From positions 1 to 39,833 of the forward strand of contig JAQXLM010000063.1 of NCBI GenBank assembly GCA_029012125.1: a stretch of 39,833 bases of DNA, given 5' to 3'. Both the position numbers and the translations under genes were made by a program. The notes beneath the pieces were generated by a model, which made no database searches, was not told the origin of the DNA, and saw only the letters and a list, made by a program, of their open reading frames with translations. This DNA comes from Eubacteriaceae bacterium. GTDB taxonomy: Bacteria > Bacillota > Clostridia > Peptostreptococcales > Anaerovoracaceae. This document shows, in pieces, positions 7,749 to 15,968 of the stretch. Every line of letters starts with the position of its first letter. The first letter of the stretch is position 1.

Positions 7749-8923
7749 TGGCAAACGTAACACTAAAGAATATAAAGAAAATTTATCCATATGTAAAACC
7801 TAAGAAGAAAAAGGGTGAGCCGGAGAAGAAGACAAACCTTAAGCTGACCGATGATGGCGTAATCGCAGTTGACGATTTTAACATTGAAATCGCTGACAAG
7901 GAATTCATCGTACTGGTTGGACCTTCCGGATGCGGAAAATCCACTACACTTCGTATGATTGCAGGTCTGGAAGAAATTTCAGAAGGAGATTTGTACATCG
8001 ACGGAGAAAGAGTTAATGACGTGGCACCTAAGGATAGAGACATAGCAATGGTATTCCAGAGCTATGCACTGTATCCTCATATGACTGTATATGATAACAT
8101 GGCCTTTCCTCTAAAGATGAGAAAGGTTCCAAAGGATGAAATCGACAAGAAGGTAAGAGAGGCGGCAGAAATTCTGGATATCACCAACTATCTGGATCGT
8201 AAGCCTAAGGCTCTTTCCGGAGGACAGAGACAGAGAGTTGCAATCGGACGTGCAATCGTACGTAATCCTAAAGTATTCCTTATGGACGAGCCTCTGTCAA
8301 ATCTGGACGCAAAGCTTCGTAATCAGATGCGTGCCGAAATCATCAAACTTCGTAAGGTTATCGATACTACATTCGTATATGTAACTCATGACCAGACAGA
8401 AGCGATGACTTTAGGTGATCGTATAGTAATCATGAAGGACGGCGAAATACAGCAGATCGGAACACCACAGGAAGTATTCCGTCATCCTGCAAATCTGTTT
8501 GTAGCAGGTTTCATAGGAGTTCCTCAGATGAACTATTACGATGCTAAGCTGGTAATCGAAGATGGAGACTATTACGTAGTAGTAGGTAACATGAAGGTTA
8601 AGCTATCAGAATCAAAGCAGACAAATCTGAAGAAGAATGCAGTTGAACCTAAGGATGTTGTTCTGGGCGTTCGTCCTCCACATATGAGCATTGCTAAGGA
8701 TAAAAACAATGCAATTGCAGGTACTCTTGAAGTATTCGAAGACATGGGAAGTGAAATATATCTTCACGTTAATGCCCTTGGCAAAGAATCAATCGTAATT
8801 GTACCTACAGTTGATCTGGCAGAAGGCACTGCTTTTGAATCAGGTCAGGAGGTTGCGCTGACATTCACAGGCGACATGGCATTAGTATTCGATCCGGAAA
8901 CAGAAAAGAATCTGGAATTCTAA
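7748..8923 (+). CDS. malK: Sugar ABC transporter ATPase, MalK/MsmX/UgpC type
   Basis: This ATPase drives the MalFG permease. Motifs are complete: Walker [10 protein letters not shown] (58-66), Q-loop [12 protein letters not shown], signature LSGGQRQR, Walker [13 protein letters not shown] and the switch histidine in [13 protein letters not shown]-terminal TOBE-type regulatory domain follows from about residue 265. The ORF track begins at a TTG (7739), which abuts the GGAAGGAG site; the ATG at 7748 has proper spacing and shares its A with the malQ stop, giving 391 residues. An unusual Lys-rich insertion (about residues 14-37, [12 protein letters not shown]) splits the N-terminal strand just before the nucleotide-binding core. 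MsmX-type ATPases often serve several sugar importers, so it may not be exclusive to this operon. Confidence 0.93.
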   Translation: MANVTLKNIKKIYPYVKPKKKKGEPEKKTNLKLTDDGVIAVDDFNIEIADKEFIVLVGPSGCGKSTTLRMIAGLEEISEGDLYIDGERVNDVAPKDRDIAMVFQSYALYPHMTVYDNMAFPLKMRKVPKDEIDKKVREAAEILDITNYLDRKPKALSGGQRQRVAIGRAIVRNPKVFLMDEPLSNLDAKLRNQMRAEIIKLRKVIDTTFVYVTHDQTEAMTLGDRIVIMKDGEIQQIGTPQEVFRHPANLFVAGFIGVPQMNYYDAKLVIEDGDYYVVVGNMKVKLSESKQTNLKKNAVEPKDVVLGVRPPHMSIAKDKNNAIAGTLEVFEDMGSEIYLHVNALGKESIVIVPTVDLAEGTAFESGQEVALTFTGDMALVFDPETEKNLEF

Positions 8924-8949
8924 TACCGGAGAAAAGTAAATAGGCATAA

Positions 8950-8990
8950 AAATACGGTGTAAGAGATTTTCCTCCTACACCGTTTTTTCA
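8950..8990. terminator. Shared bidirectional terminator (malK / uraA)
   Basis: ACGGTGTA and TACACCGT form a perfect stem with TTTTTT on the plus side and a five-base U run on the minus side. It lies between two convergent genes and can end both. Confidence 0.8.
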
Positions 8991-9014
8991 CTTATGAACT
9001 ATGTATGGATTATG

Positions 9015-10334
9015 TTAAATCTCAAAAGTCTGGAACTTACCCTGTTCCTGATTGACATCGTCAACGAATTCATAATCATTTCCCGGAAGTATAGCATTGG
9101 CAGCGATTCCTACTATAGCAGCGATTGCAAGTCCGGAAAGTGTGATTGTTGTATGGGCCACTGTAAATGAAATGCCTCCTACAGCGTTGAAACCTAACGC
9201 ACATACGAGAATCAGAGCTGTAATGATGGTATTTCTTGATTTTGTGAAATCAACCTGGTTTTCAACCACGTTTCTGATACCGATTGCGGAAATCATTCCG
9301 TAAAGGATAAGGGAAACACCACCGATAATTGCAGGTGGGATTGAAGAAATAATGAAGCTCACTTTTGGAATACATGACAGCATAATTGCGAATACTGCTG
9401 CGATTCTGATTACTCTTGGGTCGTAAATCTTAGTCAGGGCCAGAACACCTGTATTTTCGCCATAGGTAGTGTTTGCAGGACCACCGAAGGCAGATGAAAG
9501 TGCTGTAGCAAGACCGTCTCCCAGAAGGGTTCTGTGAAGTCCCGGATTTGCCAGATAGTTTTCTCCGGTAGTTGCACCGATAGCTGAAATATCTCCGATA
9601 TGTTCCATCATAGTAGCTAGAGCAATGGGCATTATAGTGATAATTGCACTGATATCGAATTTCATAATCATAATATCAGGCAATCCGAAAAGAGGCTGCT
9701 GGCCAATAGCTGACAGGCTGACCTCTCCCATAAAGATGGCAACAACATAAGAAACGCATACTCCGATGATGATAGGAACGATTTTCGCCATGCCTCTTCC
9801 CCAGATATTGAAGATTATAATTGTAAGCAGAGCTACCAGAGCAAGAATCCAGTTAGTCTGACAGTTTGTAATAGCTGTCGGTGCCAAAATCAAACCGATG
9901 GATATGATTATTGGACCTGTAACAACAGGAGGGAAAAACCTCATAACCTTCTTCGTACCAAACGCTTTTATCAAAGCAGCCATAACCAGGTAAACCAGAC
10001 CTGCTGCGAAAACTCCTCCGCATGCATACGGCAGCATTTCAGTGTTAGGCATTTTGTCCTTCAAAAGCGGAGCTACAGCAGCGTATCCGCCCAGAAAAGC
10101 AAAAGATGAACCTAGGAAGGCAGGAACCTTTCCTTTAGTAATAAAGTGAAACAGTAGTGTACCTAAGCCGGCCATGAGAAGAGTTGTGGAAACACTGAGA
10201 CCGGTAAGGATAGGGACGAGGACCGTCGCTCCAAACATTGCGAAGGTATGCTGTAGTCCCAGAATCAGCATTTTTGGAATTCCAAGCTGGCGAGCATCAT
10301 ATACTGCTTCAGCTTGTCCTGATTTCTTTGTCAT
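9015..10334 (-). CDS. uraA: Uracil permease (nucleobase:cation symporter-2)
   Basis: A polytopic membrane protein of the NCS2/UraA family that imports uracil with protons. Diagnostic parts are LGLQHTFAMFGATVLVPI near the N-terminus, FLGSSFAFLGGY, the substrate-site region GATTGENYLANPGLHR and GGPANTTYGENTGVLA, which is typical of uracil rather than xanthine carriers. The ORF track starts 13 codons early; AAGGAGG sits five bases before the ATG of MTKKSGQ, giving 439 residues, a normal length. It has its own promoter. The leader is only about 35 bases and has no room for a PyrR-type attenuator, so control probably differs from that in Bacillus. It could carry other pyrimidines, but uracil is favoured. 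Confidence 0.92.
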   Translation of the reverse strand: MTKKSGQAEAVYDARQLGIPKMLILGLQHTFAMFGATVLVPILTGLSVSTTLLMAGLGTLLFHFITKGKVPAFLGSSFAFLGGYAAVAPLLKDKMPNTEMLPYACGGVFAAGLVYLVMAALIKAFGTKKVMRFFPPVVTGPIIISIGLILAPTAITNCQTNWILALVALLTIIIFNIWGRGMAKIVPIIIGVCVSYVVAIFMGEVSLSAIGQQPLFGLPDIMIMKFDISAIITIMPIALATMMEHIGDISAIGATTGENYLANPGLHRTLLGDGLATALSSAFGGPANTTYGENTGVLALTKIYDPRVIRIAAVFAIMLSCIPKVSFIISSIPPAIIGGVSLILYGMISAIGIRNVVENQVDFTKSRNTIITALILVCALGFNAVGGISFTVAHTTITLSGLAIAAIVGIAANAILPGNDYEFVDDVNQEQGKFQTFEI

Positions 10335-10376
10335 TGTTGCCTCCTTGTAATATATTAAATTTTTTCCTAACAAATA

Positions 10377-10405
10377 AATATAGTATACTGCACCGTCAAA
10401 GTCAA
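10377..10405 (-). promoter_or_regulatory. uraA promoter
   Basis: On the minus strand TTGACT and TATATT are separated by 17 bases, with the -10 ending 42 bases upstream of the uraA start. Confidence 0.75.
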
Positions 10406-10442
10406 CAAAAAAGTTATGATATTGCCAAAATCAAAAAACTTC

Positions 10443-10471
10443 TTGCAATCTTTACATATTAGTAGTATAAT
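10443..10471 (+). promoter_or_regulatory. rpsU-yqeY promoter
   Basis: TTGCAA and a perfect TATAAT are separated by 17 bases, about 70 bases before the rpsU start. It diverges from the uraA promoter, with 37 bases between the two -35 boxes. Confidence 0.8.
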
Positions 10472-10541
10472 TCTTTCGTTATTGGTGAGAAGACTGTTCA
10501 CAGGCTTATGATTTGAAAAAGGTCAGGAGGTGAATTGGAAT

Positions 10542-10721
10542 ATGGCACAAGTTATCGTAAGAGAAAACGAAAGTTTGGAAAGTGCTCTTAAGAGATTCAA
10601 GAGATCTTGCGCAAGAGACGGCGTAATGTCTGAACTTAGAAAAAGAGAACACTACGAAAAACCAAGCGTAAAGAGAAAGAAAAAGTCTGAAGCCGCAAGA
10701 AAAAAGGCTAAGAAATACTAG
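10542..10721 (+). CDS. rpsU: 30S ribosomal protein bS21
   Basis: bS21 is a small basic protein of the 30S platform close to the anti-Shine-Dalgarno region, needed for initiation. The 59 residues begin [20 protein letters not shown] and end in a Lys/Arg-rich tail ([16 protein letters not shown]), as in the family. The ORF track extends to a GTG four codons upstream, but that GTG overlaps the AGGAGG site; ATG 10542 has 11-base spacing and gives the conserved N-terminus. yqeY follows after 24 bases, a common pairing in Bacillota. Confidence 0.96.
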   Translation: MAQVIVRENESLESALKRFKRSCARDGVMSELRKREHYEKPSVKRKKKSEAARKKAKKY

Positions 10722-10745
10722 TCATTTAGAATCGAGGTGATATAA

Positions 10746-11192
10746 ATGGCTCTGAAAGAACAACTAATGGCTGATTTTAAGGAAGCTATGAAGGCTCACG
10801 ATGAGACAGCCAAGAATACTATCAACCTTGCACGTGCCGCTATTAAGCAGTACGAGGTAGACAACAGAGAAGAACTGGACGACGCAGGCATAATTGCCAT
10901 ATTATCTAAGCAGGTAAAGATGCGTAAGGATGCCCTGGCTGATTTTGAAAAAGCCGGAAGAACAGATCTGCTGGAAGCTTATAACAAGGAAATCGAAGTT
11001 CTTAACAGATATCTTCCTGAACAGTTATCCAAGGAAAAACTTGAGGAAATTGTTAAGGAAACTGCCGCTTCACTGGGAATTGAGGGTGGCAGACAGAATA
11101 TGGGTAAGCTTATGGGTCCTGTAATGGGAAAGGTAAAAGGCTTAGCCGATGGTAACCTTGTTAAGGAAGTAGTTATGGAATTTTTAGCATAA
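10746..11192 (+). CDS. yqeY: GatB/YqeY-domain protein
   Basis: A 148-residue helical protein of the YqeY family, related to the C-terminal tRNA-contacting domain of the amidotransferase subunit GatB. Typical parts are MALKEQLMADFKEAMKAHD at the start, YNKEIEVLNRYLPEQLS in the middle and GGRQNMGKLMGPVMGKVKG near the end. Its job is not established; a tRNA-related role is suggested by the fold. It shares the rpsU promoter and ends at a terminator. Confidence 0.92.
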   Translation: MALKEQLMADFKEAMKAHDETAKNTINLARAAIKQYEVDNREELDDAGIIAILSKQVKMRKDALADFEKAGRTDLLEAYNKEIEVLNRYLPEQLSKEKLEEIVKETAASLGIEGGRQNMGKLMGPVMGKVKGLADGNLVKEVVMEFLA

Positions 11193-11209
11193 CCAATACA
11201 TGAATTAGG

Positions 11210-11242
11210 ACAACCTGATGATAATTTGTCAGGTTGTTTTTT
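11210..11242 (+). terminator. Terminator after rpsU-yqeY
   Basis: ACAACCTGA pairs with TCAGGTTGT around a ten-base loop and is followed by a T run. Its end touches the putative yqfC promoter. Confidence 0.9.
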
Positions 11243-11270
11243 CATATGTAGAAGTAAATCTGCATATAAT
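11242..11270 (+). promoter_or_regulatory. Putative sigma-E sporulation promoter of yqfC-yqfD
   Basis: TCATATG, 14 bases, then CATATAAT closely matches the Bacillus sigma-E consensus (KMATATT, 14-15 bases, CATACANT), with one mismatch in each box. yqfC and yqfD are known sigma-E-regulon genes in Bacillus. The -10 ends only six bases before the yqfC ATG. A sigma-A reading of TATAAT is possible but lacks a good -35. Confidence 0.6.
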
Positions 11271-11276
11271 TTTCTT

Positions 11277-11528
11277 ATGAAGATGACAGAAGAATTTGTC
11301 CTGGACTTTGACGTTACATCTCCAAAGATAACAGCAAACACCGGGACTATGATAATCGAAAACGTAAGAAAAGCCATTCAGATAAGCGACACAGCCGTAA
11401 CTGTAGATGCAGGTCGCTTTTTTGTTACGGTAAAAGGACAGAAATTTGTTATAAGTGAGCTGATGGAAGGACGTATGGAACTTGCCGGAAAAATCGAAAC
11501 AATCGAGTTTTATAAGCCACTGGGTTAG
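11277..11528 (+). CDS. yqfC: Sporulation protein YqfC (YabP/YqfC family)
   Basis: A small YabP/YqfC-family protein made in the mother cell during endospore formation; the exact role is unknown. The body ITANTGTMIIENVRKAIQIS and GRFFVTVKGQKFVISEL is the conserved beta-rich family domain. The ORF track starts inside the terminator at 11226, which is unlikely. ATG 11277 (83 residues) or ATG 11283 fit better. Neither has a clear ribosome-binding site, and the putative -10 lies only six bases upstream, suggesting a leaderless or nearly leaderless message. The 3' end overlaps yqfD by 47 bases in another frame. Confidence 0.85.
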   Translation: MKMTEEFVLDFDVTSPKITANTGTMIIENVRKAIQISDTAVTVDAGRFFVTVKGQKFVISELMEGRMELAGKIETIEFYKPLG

Positions 11529-12519
11529 AATACGAATAGAAGGCTTTGCCCTAGAAAAACTCATATCAAAGGCAATAGCCGAAGGCGTGGAGTTTCGAAA
11601 TATCATTTACGAAGGTGAAACAAGCGTACTGCTCTCAGTATCCTATGAAGGATTCCGAATCTTCAAAGACCTTGCACGGAACAGATACAGAATAACTCTC
11701 ATTAAAGAGGGAGGTTCGGCGCCTGCCGTCAGACACTTTCTTAAACAGAGAGTGATGATTGCGGGAATACTTGTTTTCATATTGTTTTTCGCGGCGCAAA
11801 GCATGTTCATAAGAGAAGTTAACATAGTAGGCTGCCAGCGGATAGATGAGAGCCAGGTATTGGAGTGTGCCCGGAAGGCAGGATTGAAAAAGGGCGGATT
11901 TGTAAACTTTGATGCCGCTAAGGTGCAGCAATCCATATATGAAAACTTTGATGCTGCCGTATGGGTGAAGGTTGGCGTGGCAGGCGGATATGCGGAAATT
12001 CAGATTGTGGAGAGTCAGTCCGCAACTCAGTACTCCCGGGAGCAGCTGGACAAAGAGAAAAAGCCATGTAACCTTGTAGCCGATGTGGACTGTTACATAG
12101 AAAGAGTGTACACACTTCGGGGAGTAAGTATGGTAGAGACAGGTGATTTTGTAAAAAAAGGGGGCATACTGATTAGTGGGAAAATTCCTCTGGAGAAAAC
12201 TACGTACGGAGAATGGGAGGATTTGAACACTGTTCTGAAGGTTCATGCAGCCGGAGAGGTTACGGCCAGGGTGCCATATTACTACTCTTTCTATGTCAGC
12301 AAAGATGAGAGTCGTGAAAAGGTTGATGCCCGGGTGCGGCAATGGATCAAAGAAAATGTGCCGAAAAAGGCTCAAATACTAAATAAAAGTTTGAATTTTT
12401 CAGAGAAAGAAAATATAATAAAAGTGTATGGGGTGATAGAAACACGTCAAAAAGTAGGAAAAGAAAAGGAGATTGCAGTTAGTGAACGAAACGCAAACAA
12501 CCATGACGCTGAACATTGA
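11482..12519 (+). CDS. yqfD: Sporulation protein YqfD
   Basis: YqfD is a mother-cell sporulation membrane protein found with YqfC. Of 345 residues, about 85 precede a membrane segment (VMIAGILVFILFFAAQSMFI near 90-110), followed by an extracytoplasmic part beginning VNIVGCQRIDESQVLE that resembles a POTRA/FtsQ-like fold, then a beta-rich region. The start is a TTG with GGAAGGA ten bases upstream, inside yqfC; no ATG or GTG occurs before the conserved WVRIRIEG strand. The end overlaps phoH by 38 bases. The ends are less conserved in the family, so the start may be off by a few codons. Confidence 0.85.
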   Translation: MPEKSKQSSFISHWVRIRIEGFALEKLISKAIAEGVEFRNIIYEGETSVLLSVSYEGFRIFKDLARNRYRITLIKEGGSAPAVRHFLKQRVMIAGILVFILFFAAQSMFIREVNIVGCQRIDESQVLECARKAGLKKGGFVNFDAAKVQQSIYENFDAAVWVKVGVAGGYAEIQIVESQSATQYSREQLDKEKKPCNLVADVDCYIERVYTLRGVSMVETGDFVKKGGILISGKIPLEKTTYGEWEDLNTVLKVHAAGEVTARVPYYYSFYVSKDESREKVDARVRQWIKENVPKKAQILNKSLNFSEKENIIKVYGVIETRQKVGKEKEIAVSERNANNHDAEH

Positions 12520-13462
12520 AGATGACATTGACAGAATTGAACTGTTTGGAAATATGGATGCAAATCTGAATCTTATTCAGGAATGCACGGGAGTCGAGAT
12601 CTTTCAGAGAGATAACGGTCTGATTCTTCGAGGCGAAAAGCTGGAACTGGCTGAGGGAATTTTGAACGAGCTTATGGGAATCATAAGGTCCGGAGAGAAG
12701 CTTGACAGACAGAAGGTGAACTACGTAATAAGTCTGAAGGAACAGGGATTGTCTTATGGAGAAAACAAGGTAAGCAAGGACATTATCTGTTTCACATGCA
12801 AAGGTCGCCCTCTCAAGCCTAAGACTATAGGCCAGAAGGAATATGTAAACAGCATAAGAAATAAGGATGTCGTATTCGGTATAGGCCCTGCAGGAACAGG
12901 TAAGACTTACATCGCCGTTGCCATGGCAGTCAATGCTTTCAAGAATAAAGAGGTACAGAAAATCATTCTGGCAAGACCGGCGGTGGAAGCAGGGGAAAGA
13001 CTTGGTTTTCTTCCCGGAGACTTGCAGGAAAAGGTGGACCCTTACCTTAGACCTCTCTATGATGCCCTGTATGATATTCTGGGAAGAGATAATGCCCTGA
13101 GACTTAAGGAAAAGGAAGTTATCGAGGTAGTGCCTCTTGCGTATATGAGAGGCAGAACTCTGGACAACTCCTTTATAATTCTGGATGAGGCGCAGAATAC
13201 AACCAGAGAACAGATGAAGATGTTTTTAACCAGAATGGGCTTTGGCTCCAAGGTGGTTGTAACAGGAGACGTTACACAGATAGACCTTCCGAGAGGAAAG
13301 AAAAGCGGACTTGTGGAGGCGGAAAGGGTTCTGCGCAATGTTAAGGACATAGATTTCTGCTACCTGAAGGATGTTGACGTCGTTCGTCATGAGCTGGTTA
13401 AGAAAATAATCAACGCATATGATCAGTACTACAAGAAGTACCCGGATGAAATTGAGGAATAG
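12482..13462 (+). CDS. phoH: PhoH-like ATPase
   Basis: A cytoplasmic P-loop ATPase of the PhoH/YbeZ family, thought to act with YbeY in RNA or ribosome maturation. Walker A is GIGPAGTGKTYIA near residue 139, followed by VEAGERLGFLPGDLQEKVDPY and Walker B FIILDEAQNTTREQM, the classic PhoH pattern. The ORF track uses TTG 12473, but AAGGAG lies one base from it; GTG 12482 has about ten bases of spacing, giving 326 residues. The start lies within the end of yqfD and ybeY follows two bases after the stop, supporting a coupled phoH-ybeY unit. Confidence 0.93.
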   Translation: MNETQTTMTLNIEDDIDRIELFGNMDANLNLIQECTGVEIFQRDNGLILRGEKLELAEGILNELMGIIRSGEKLDRQKVNYVISLKEQGLSYGENKVSKDIICFTCKGRPLKPKTIGQKEYVNSIRNKDVVFGIGPAGTGKTYIAVAMAVNAFKNKEVQKIILARPAVEAGERLGFLPGDLQEKVDPYLRPLYDALYDILGRDNALRLKEKEVIEVVPLAYMRGRTLDNSFIILDEAQNTTREQMKMFLTRMGFGSKVVVTGDVTQIDLPRGKKSGLVEAERVLRNVKDIDFCYLKDVDVVRHELVKKIINAYDQYYKKYPDEIEE

Positions 13463-13464
13463 CT

Positions 13465-13920
13465 ATGAATATTTATTTTGAAGATGGACAGGTTGTAACG
13501 GATAATGTCAGAGAGACTATGGAAAAGGCTGCAGGCAAATGCCTGGAACTGGAAGGCATTCCCGAAGAAAGAGTCGATATAAGCGTTACATTTGTAGATG
13601 CAGAGGAAATCAGAGAACTGAATTGTCAGTACAGAGATATTGACCGGGTAACAGATGTTTTATCCTTCCCTCAGTATGACGATCTGAACGATTTACCGGA
13701 TTTCGGTGAAATATGCCTGGGAGATGTGGTTATCTGCAAGGAGAGGGCGGAAGAGCAGGCAGAGGAATTTGGACACTCCTTTGAAAGAGAAATCATATAT
13801 CTTTTCACCCACAGCATTCTTCATCTCCTCGGATATGACCATATGGAGGAAGAAGAAAAGAGAGAAATGAGAGAACGGGAAGAAGAGGTAATGAATTACC
13901 TCGGTATAGGAAGGGAATAA
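13465..13920 (+). CDS. ybeY: Endoribonuclease YbeY (rRNA maturation)
   Basis: YbeY is a zinc-dependent endoribonuclease used in 16S rRNA 3'-end maturation and ribosome quality control. The 151 residues contain the zinc motif HSILHLLGYDH (H-x3-H-x5-H; His116, His120 and His126) and the substrate-site region REINxxYRxxDRVTDVLSFP-like (RELNCQYRDIDRVTDVLSFP). TGAGGA lies upstream of the ATG. In many Bacillota a diacylglycerol/undecaprenol kinase gene (dgkA) sits between ybeY and cdd; here cdd follows directly after 12 bases. Confidence 0.96.
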   Translation: MNIYFEDGQVVTDNVRETMEKAAGKCLELEGIPEERVDISVTFVDAEEIRELNCQYRDIDRVTDVLSFPQYDDLNDLPDFGEICLGDVVICKERAEEQAEEFGHSFEREIIYLFTHSILHLLGYDHMEEEEKREMREREEEVMNYLGIGRE

Positions 13921-13932
13921 GAAAGTAAGATT

Positions 13933-14310
13933 ATGGATAATAAAGAATTATATCGCATGGCGGTTCAGGCTATGCCAAACGCCTATGCTCCTTTTTCAAA
14001 TTTTAAGGTAGGAGCAGCATTACTTACAGAAGACGGAAAGGTTTTTACAGGAGTTAACGTGGAGAACTCAAGCTACGGCGGAACTATTTGTGCAGAGAGA
14101 ACTGCAGCGGTCAAAGCCGTTTCAGAGGGATATCGCAGCTTTACCAAGCTGGCCGTTGCATCAACGGGAGGGGACGCATATCCATGCGGAATATGCAGAC
14201 AATTCCTTTATGAGTTTGCTCCGGATCTTGAAATAATCCTTGGAGTGGACGAGGATCATTTAAGAACATGTACTTTGAGAGAACTATTACCGGAAGGATT
14301 TAGACTATGA
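13933..14310 (+). CDS. cdd: Cytidine deaminase
   Basis: Cdd converts cytidine and deoxycytidine to uridine and deoxyuridine in pyrimidine salvage. The 125 residues match the short homotetrameric type. Motifs are APFSNFKVGAAL near residue 17, the catalytic CAE of GTICAERTAA near 52, and the zinc pair PCGICRQF near 85. Its stop overlaps the era start in ATGA. A uracil permease gene is also in the window but on the other strand with its own promoter. Confidence 0.96.
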   Translation: MDNKELYRMAVQAMPNAYAPFSNFKVGAALLTEDGKVFTGVNVENSSYGGTICAERTAAVKAVSEGYRSFTKLAVASTGGDAYPCGICRQFLYEFAPDLEIILGVDEDHLRTCTLRELLPEGFRL

Positions 14311-15206
14311 TAAAATCAGGATTTATCGGAATAATCGGAAGACCAAATGTGGGAAAATCCACCTTATTAAACAGTATTCTGGGAGAAAAGATTGCCATCG
14401 CTACGGATAAGCCTCAGACTACCAGAAACAGTATCAGAGGAATATACACCCGCATAAGCGAAGACTATGAGGAAGTCTGTCAGATGGTATTCATCGATAC
14501 TCCGGGTATTCATAAAGCAAGAAACAAGCTGGGGGCGGCAATGACCGACATGGCAGTATCAACCTTCAAGGAAGTTGATGTTATTCTGTTCCTGGTTGAC
14601 GGAAGCATTACTAAGGGTCCTGGAGATCGCTACATCGTCGAGATGATCAAAGACCTTGAAACTCCAAAGCTTTTGGTTATTAACAAAATCGATAAGATGA
14701 CACCGGAAGAGTATGCGGGCATATACAGGGAATATGATGAGCTTGGAGTCTTTGATGGCATATTCGGAACCTCTGCAATTCAGGGCCTTAACGTGGAGCA
14801 GCTTCTTGGAAAGATTGAAGAATATATGGAAGAGGGACCTATGTATTTCCCTGAGGATATGGTTACTGACCATCCTGAAAGATTTATTGTCAGCGAGTTA
14901 ATCAGGGAAAAGGTTTTGAACTACCTTGAAGAGGAGGTGCCTCACGGAGTTGCCATAGAAATCGAATCCTATGAGGAATTGCCAAACATTACCAATATCG
15001 GTGCGGTAATCTACTGTGAAAAAAAATCTCATAAGGGAATAATAATCGGCAAACAGGGAAAAAAACTCAAGGGCATTGGAAAGAGCGCAAGAATTGAAAT
15101 TGAAGCTCTTCTCGGCACCAAGGTTTATCTGGAGCTGTGGGTAAAGGTTAAGGAAAACTGGAGGGACAGTGATTTTGCCCTTTCAAATTTCGGATATAAG
15201 GAATAG
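14307..15206 (+). CDS. era: GTPase Era
   Basis: Era is an essential GTPase that binds the 3' end of 16S rRNA and assists 30S assembly. The 299 residues show G1 GRPNVGKST (11-19), switch region KPQTTRNSIRG, G3 DTPGIH, G4 NKIDKM, then a C-terminal KH domain with IIIGKQGKKLKGIGKSARIE. Length and domain order are standard. It begins within the cdd stop codon (ATGA), and recO follows after three bases, the usual era-recO order of Bacillota. Confidence 0.97.
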   Translation: MIKSGFIGIIGRPNVGKSTLLNSILGEKIAIATDKPQTTRNSIRGIYTRISEDYEEVCQMVFIDTPGIHKARNKLGAAMTDMAVSTFKEVDVILFLVDGSITKGPGDRYIVEMIKDLETPKLLVINKIDKMTPEEYAGIYREYDELGVFDGIFGTSAIQGLNVEQLLGKIEEYMEEGPMYFPEDMVTDHPERFIVSELIREKVLNYLEEEVPHGVAIEIESYEELPNITNIGAVIYCEKKSHKGIIIGKQGKKLKGIGKSARIEIEALLGTKVYLELWVKVKENWRDSDFALSNFGYKE

Positions 15207-15209
15207 GAA

Positions 15210-15956
15210 ATGTATATCAATTCGGAAGCTATTGTTTTCAGGCAGATAAAAGCGGCCGGCGGTCGCAGGATGTTGCTTTTGTTCACAAAGAAATACGGAA
15301 AGATAAGCGCAGGCAGTAATATAAGTGAAAAGGGACGAGGCAAGGCGGCACTTGCTCTGCGTCCTTTTGCTTATGGAGACTATGAACTGTTTAAAAACAG
15401 AGACTTTTACAATCTCAACAGCGGTGAGGTGAAGAAGAGCTTCTTCAGAATAGGGGAGAATCTCGATAAATACATGCAGGCTTCTATAGCAATGGAGCTG
15501 ACAGAAAAGGTTTTGCCGGAGGGTCTGCCTCAGCCTAAAATATTCAACCTGCTGGTAGAGTTTCTCAGTGCACTGGAGAACAGAGAGAAGAGTCATGAGA
15601 CACTTCTTCTGGCCTATGAGATTAAGCTCCTTGAGCTGATGGGAACACTGCCGGAAACGGAGCAGTGTGCCTGCTGCGGAAGCAAGGATGAGCTTGATTT
15701 TTTCAGCGTCATAGACGGAGGCATGATTTGCAATAATTGCCGAAAAATAGGGCACGAAAGATTGATTTATCAGCCTGAATTTGATATAGTTAGTATATTA
15801 AATTATTTTTTAAAGATGCCTATGAGCAAGTTTGAAAAACTAGCCCTGAACGAAGATGTCGCAGTAAAACTGCAACAGATTTTGAGGGAGTATTTATCCT
15901 ATCATCTGGATGTAGGCAGTTTGAAAAGTGATGATATTTTCGAAGAAAGAATTTAA
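15210..15956 (+). CDS. recO: DNA repair protein RecO
   Basis: RecO works with RecF and RecR to load RecA at single-strand gaps and to anneal strands. The 248 residues start with the OB-fold segment INSEAIVFRQIKAAGGRRML and a basic stretch, then a helical domain with a zinc motif: QCACCGS (Cys153 and Cys156) and ICNNC about 20 residues later. The ATG follows AAGGAATAGGA. It sits directly after era, as in many relatives, and before a DUF4342 gene. Confidence 0.93.
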   Translation: MYINSEAIVFRQIKAAGGRRMLLLFTKKYGKISAGSNISEKGRGKAALALRPFAYGDYELFKNRDFYNLNSGEVKKSFFRIGENLDKYMQASIAMELTEKVLPEGLPQPKIFNLLVEFLSALENREKSHETLLLAYEIKLLELMGTLPETEQCACCGSKDELDFFSVIDGGMICNNCRKIGHERLIYQPEFDIVSILNYFLKMPMSKFEKLALNEDVAVKLQQILREYLSYHLDVGSLKSDDIFEERI

Positions 15957-15968
15957 GGAGGTAATGAG

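Noticed and set aside
11635-12375. 246-residue minus-strand ORF
   Set aside because: It is antisense to yqfD, which has a recognisable family, coupling and ribosome site; the reverse frame shows no known motif.
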